64,000 nt of DNA from Maribacter forsetii DSM 18668 (GTDB lineage Bacteria > Bacteroidota > Bacteroidia > Flavobacteriales > Flavobacteriaceae), in the NCBI RefSeq assembly GCF_000744105.1, contig NZ_JQLH01000001.1, positions 868,001-932,000 on the forward strand. The letters are read 5' to 3'. A program made the translations under genes and the position numbers. The stretch's first letter is position 1, and the number at the start of each line of letters is the position of its first letter. Below the pieces are notes generated by a model, which worked only from the letters and a program-made list of their open reading frames with translations, was not told the origin of the DNA and made no database searches. Shown one piece after another: positions 61,033-64,000 of this stretch.

Positions 61033-63630
61033 ATGACCAGGTTCATATCATTGAACCACTTTTTAACTACCCTTTTATTTTTGACCACCTTTATTGCCGC
61101 CGCACAGGATGCTTCCTATGAGGACGGCAAAAGCTATATTTTAGGAGGTTTAGACGTTACCGGACTGCAAAGTTATAATGAGCAAACGGTGAAAACTTAT
61201 ACTGGGTTAAGAGTAGGTCAGCCTATTACATTGCCAGGAGAACAAATTAGCGAAGTCATAAAAAAATTATGGGGTCTAGAGCTTTTCAGTGAAATTGACA
61301 TCTTTATTACTAATATAGAGGAGAACACCGTTTTCTTGGAATTGAACATAATTGAACGTCCAACATTGACTAATGTTAAGTTTTATGGTGTTAAAAAAGG
61401 TAAAGTTGAAAGCCTTATTAAGGATACTGACCTTAAAAAAGGGAAGAAAATTACTGAAAGTTTAATTTCCAATTCTAAAAACTATATCACCAATAAGTAC
61501 AAAAAGCAAGGCTATTTAAATGCCGATGTTAATATTGCTACTTCTAAAGATACTACTGATACCAATACACAGTATATGGTAGTAAACGTTAATAAAGGAG
61601 ATAAAGTTAAGATTCGTGATATCATATTTGAAGGTAATGAACAGTTGTCTGACAAGAAATTACGTAAAGCTTTAAAAAATACTAAGAAGAAAAAATTTGG
61701 TCGTTTCTGGAAAAAATCAAAATATATTCAAGAAGACTATGAAGAAGATCTTGGTCTACTTGTAGATAAATTTGCAGAGAATGGATATCGTGATGCCCGT
61801 GTTTTGTCTGATTCTATTATTAAAGTCGATGAAAATAACATTGATTTAAAGATAAAGGTAGAAGAGGGAGATAAGTACTATTTTGGTAATATCGACTTTG
61901 TAGGTAATACAGTATATACGGATCGTCAATTAAATCGAGTTTTGGGAATTCAAAAAGGCGATACTTATAATGGTGTATTATTACGTGAAAGAATTGCGGA
62001 TAATTCTAAGCCAGACCCAAGTGACGTAACTAGTTTGTATCAAAACAATGGGTACTTGTTTTCTACTATTAATCCGGTAGAAATGTCTGCTGCTAACGAT
62101 ACTATAGATTTTGAAATAAGAATTATAGAAGGTAAAGAGACTTTCCTAGATCACGTTACGGTTTCAGGTAATGATAAAACCAATGATCATGTAATCTATC
62201 GTGAATTACGTACAAGACCTGGTCAAAAATACAATAAGGCAGATATTATTAGAACTATTCGTGAATTAGGTCAACTTGGCTTTTTTGATGCGGAGCAGAT
62301 TACACCAGATGTTTTGAATGCCAACCCAAATGAAGGTACGGTAGATTTGGCATGGAACCTTGTTGAATCTGGTTCTAGCCAAATTGAATTACAAGGTGGT
62401 TATGGTGGCGGTGGTTTCATTGGTACTTTAGGACTATCGTTTAGTAACTTCTCTATTCAGAATTTATTTAATGGTGAAAAGTACAAACCAGTACCAATGG
62501 GTGATGGACAAACTTTTGCACTTCGTTTGCAGGCAAGTCAAACATACAGGGTTTATAGCTTAAACTTTGCTGAACCATGGTTAGGTGGTAAAAAGCCGGT
62601 ACGTTTTAATTTAAGTATGTCTAGAACACAACAATTTGCAGCTTCTTTTGATACTAGTGGAGATATTGATATTGATAAAGATCAACAGTTTTCTATTACG
62701 GGTATAACTGCAGGTTTGGCAAAACGTGTACAATGGCCGGATGATTTCTTTACCATTTCACACTCACTAAGTTACCAGTTATATGATTTTAGAAATTACA
62801 ACATAGGGCTGTTTAATTTTGGTGATGGTAAGGCTAACTCATTGGCGTACACTTTTGGTATCTCTAGAAGTTCACAGGGACCAAGTAGAATATTCCCTAT
62901 GTCAGGATCAACATTTGAAATGTCTGCAAAATTCACTCCTCCTTGGTCTTTGTTTAGTAATAAAGATTATAGGTCTTTGCAGGATCGATCTGATGAGATT
63001 GAAGACATCGCATCGGTAAATAGAACAGCTGCTGAACAAGCAGAACTAGAAGAAATTGATCAAGAACGTTTTAGATGGTTAGAGTATTATAAGGTGAAGT
63101 TTAAAGGTGATTGGTATACTACTCTTGTTGATAAACTAGTACTTCGTAGTAATGCGGAATTTGGCTTTTTAGGGAACTATAATAGTGCCGTTGGTGATGT
63201 GCCTTTTGAAAGATTTTACGTAGGTGGTGATGGTTTAGGTAATTTTACACTAGATGGTAGAGATGTAGTTCAGCTTAGAGGTTATGATGAGCAAGCTATT
63301 ACCCCTTATTCTGATGATGGGTCTGTAGAAGGGGCTTTACTTTATAATAAATTCTCGCTAGAGTTAAGATATCCACTAACATTGAAACCTTCTGCATCTA
63401 TATATGGACTTGCATTTTTAGAAGGAGGTAATTCTTTCAACAATTTTCAGAACTTTAATCCGTTTGAATTAAAACGATCGGCCGGTGTGGGGCTGCGTAT
63501 CTTTATGCCAGCATTTGGTTTGTTGGGTATTGATTTTGGTTATGGGTTCGATGAAGATCTAAATCCAGCGTCTTCAGGTCAAGGGCCAAGCGGATGGCAA
63601 ACTCACTTCATTATTGGTCAACAGTTTTAA
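61033..63630 (+). CDS. bamA: Outer-membrane protein assembly factor BamA
   Basis: An 865-residue Omp85-family protein that inserts barrels into the outer membrane. It has a signal peptide (about residues 1-25), five POTRA-type repeats (about 40-420: e.g. VKFYGVKKGKVESLI, GNEQLSDKKLRKAL, GNTVYTDRQLNRVLGI, SGNDKTNDHVIYRELRTRPGQ) and a C-terminal 16-strand barrel ending in a terminal aromatic residue (IIGQQF). A loop with RTAAEQAELEEIDQERFRW is probably extracellular. The ATG at 61033, just after uppS, was preferred to one at 61000 because it begins the signal peptide cleanly. Confidence 0.96.
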   Translation: MTRFISLNHFLTTLLFLTTFIAAAQDASYEDGKSYILGGLDVTGLQSYNEQTVKTYTGLRVGQPITLPGEQISEVIKKLWGLELFSEIDIFITNIEENTVFLELNIIERPTLTNVKFYGVKKGKVESLIKDTDLKKGKKITESLISNSKNYITNKYKKQGYLNADVNIATSKDTTDTNTQYMVVNVNKGDKVKIRDIIFEGNEQLSDKKLRKALKNTKKKKFGRFWKKSKYIQEDYEEDLGLLVDKFAENGYRDARVLSDSIIKVDENNIDLKIKVEEGDKYYFGNIDFVGNTVYTDRQLNRVLGIQKGDTYNGVLLRERIADNSKPDPSDVTSLYQNNGYLFSTINPVEMSAANDTIDFEIRIIEGKETFLDHVTVSGNDKTNDHVIYRELRTRPGQKYNKADIIRTIRELGQLGFFDAEQITPDVLNANPNEGTVDLAWNLVESGSSQIELQGGYGGGGFIGTLGLSFSNFSIQNLFNGEKYKPVPMGDGQTFALRLQASQTYRVYSLNFAEPWLGGKKPVRFNLSMSRTQQFAASFDTSGDIDIDKDQQFSITGITAGLAKRVQWPDDFFTISHSLSYQLYDFRNYNIGLFNFGDGKANSLAYTFGISRSSQGPSRIFPMSGSTFEMSAKFTPPWSLFSNKDYRSLQDRSDEIEDIASVNRTAAEQAELEEIDQERFRWLEYYKVKFKGDWYTTLVDKLVLRSNAEFGFLGNYNSAVGDVPFERFYVGGDGLGNFTLDGRDVVQLRGYDEQAITPYSDDGSVEGALLYNKFSLELRYPLTLKPSASIYGLAFLEGGNSFNNFQNFNPFELKRSAGVGLRIFMPAFGLLGIDFGYGFDEDLNPASSGQGPSGWQTHFIIGQQF

Positions 63631-63689
63631 TTTTCATTGAATTATTATATTCGTGCTTTATGCTAATCCTTTAATTTTAAAAGATTTAG

Positions 63690-63697
63690 TAATTTTG
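63690..63697 (+). promoter_or_regulatory. Putative -7 element of ompH
   Basis: TAATTTTG matches TAnnTTTG and lies 36 bases before the ompH ATG. No TTG at proper spacing upstream, so support is partial; the 103-base gap from bamA is consistent with a separate promoter. Confidence 0.4.
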
Positions 63698-63733
63698 GCA
63701 CGATATTTTCTATAGGATTAAACGACATTAACA

Positions 63734-64000
63734 ATGAGTACAAAGACAAGAGTTCTATTAGTGGTTTCGGTCATCTTTATGACTATGCAGGGTTTTGCCC
63801 AAAGAGGGGTAAGAATGGCTTATGTAGATATGGAGTACATACTACAGAATGTAGATGAGTATAGAGAAGCGACCGAGCAGTTAGAAACCAAAGTACAACG
63901 TTGGAAGATTGAAGTTGAGCAGAAGCAAAGTGTTGTGGAGCAGATGAAGAAAGATTTAATGGCAGAGAAAGTGCTGTTAACTCCAGAGCTTATTGAAGAA
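63734..64000 (+). CDS. OmpH/Skp-family periplasmic chaperone (truncated at window edge)
   Basis: The first 89 codons of a Skp/OmpH-like chaperone that holds unfolded outer-membrane proteins on their way to BamA. A signal peptide (about residues 1-22, ending QGFAQ) is followed by RMAYVDMEYILQNVDEYREA and a long charged, coiled-coil-prone stretch (TEQLETKVQRWKIEVEQKQ), as in the family. The reading frame is open to the last base of the window. It follows bamA by 103 bases, the usual order. Confidence 0.93.
   Translation, partial: MSTKTRVLLVVSVIFMTMQGFAQRGVRMAYVDMEYILQNVDEYREATEQLETKVQRWKIEVEQKQSVVEQMKKDLMAEKVLLTPELIEE

Noticed and set aside
1..64000. CRISPR arrays, transposases, integrases, toxin-antitoxin pairs, rRNA or replication origin
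   Set aside because: Looked for and not seen; gene content and spacing are those of core chromosome.

Overview
This window is a 64 kb piece of a low-GC chromosome from the phylum Bacteroidota, almost certainly family Flavobacteriaceae. The evidence is: paired PorP/SprF proteins beside a giant Calx-beta/thrombospondin-3 protein with a gliding-motility-type C-terminal domain (type IX secretion); a TonB with the Bacteroidota-style C-terminal domain; a FolK-deoxynucleoside kinase fusion; a DUF6089 protein upstream of uppS-bamA-ompH; and promoters of the Bacteroidota type (TTG, about 20 bases, TAnnTTTG). A marine genus is plausible, but the genus cannot be fixed from the sequence alone. Nearly everything reads as vertically inherited core genome. 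I see no insertion sequence, prophage, integron, CRISPR array or replication origin, and no gene-free stretch longer than about 260 bases.

Layout. (1) 1-1.5 kb: end of gcvH, a VanZ-like protein and a TonB, closed by a terminator. (2) 1.6-7.8 kb: a secreted metallo-hydrolase divergent from a cytochrome oxidase biogenesis and subunit cluster (heme O synthase, two subunit III proteins, subunit IV, a cysteine-free SCO-like protein, SCO1, DUF420, a small CxxC membrane protein). (3) 7.9-17.5 kb: an efflux-type operon with four MacB/FtsX-like permeases, two membrane-fusion adaptors, one ATPase and one TolC-like protein, which looks like an internal duplication. (4) 17.5-25 kb: tsaB, MscS, a DUF255 thioredoxin-like protein, dodecin, a double-headed Nfu protein, an orphan PorP/SprF protein and a VWA lipoprotein. 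(5) 25-29.5 kb: a TPR histidine kinase with its LytTR regulator, gamma carbonic anhydrase and fabD. (6) 29.6-37 kb: a type IX secretion module of giant adhesin, PorP/SprF and OmpA-TPR-PD40 protein. (7) 37-42 kb on the minus strand: mutS, tRNA-Gly, tRNA-Leu, a SanA-like protein and a divergent Nramp-like transporter. (8) 42-52.4 kb: a SPOUT methyltransferase, the folK-dNK fusion, sppA, a queuosine-precursor transporter, an AsmA-like protein, DUF2797, a bacterial GH3 protein and a small alpha/beta hydrolase. (9) 52.4-57.9 kb on the minus strand: clpX, clpP, tig, a small membrane protein, an esterase and pdxJ. (10) 57.9-64 kb: CBS protein, nadK, DUF6089, uppS, bamA and the start of an ompH/skp gene.

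Functional themes. Much of the window concerns the cell envelope: outer-membrane protein assembly (bamA, ompH), lipid-carrier synthesis (uppS), TonB energy coupling, type IX secretion and surface adhesion, tripartite efflux and AsmA-type lipid or envelope homeostasis. A second theme is aerobic respiration (oxidase subunits with heme O and copper delivery). A third is protein quality control (tig-clpP-clpX, sppA). The most unusual items are the duplicated one-ATPase, four-permease efflux operon, the Nramp-family protein lacking the canonical metal-binding residues, and the cysteine-free SCO relative paired with a normal SCO1. None of these can be called a new system on sequence reading alone.
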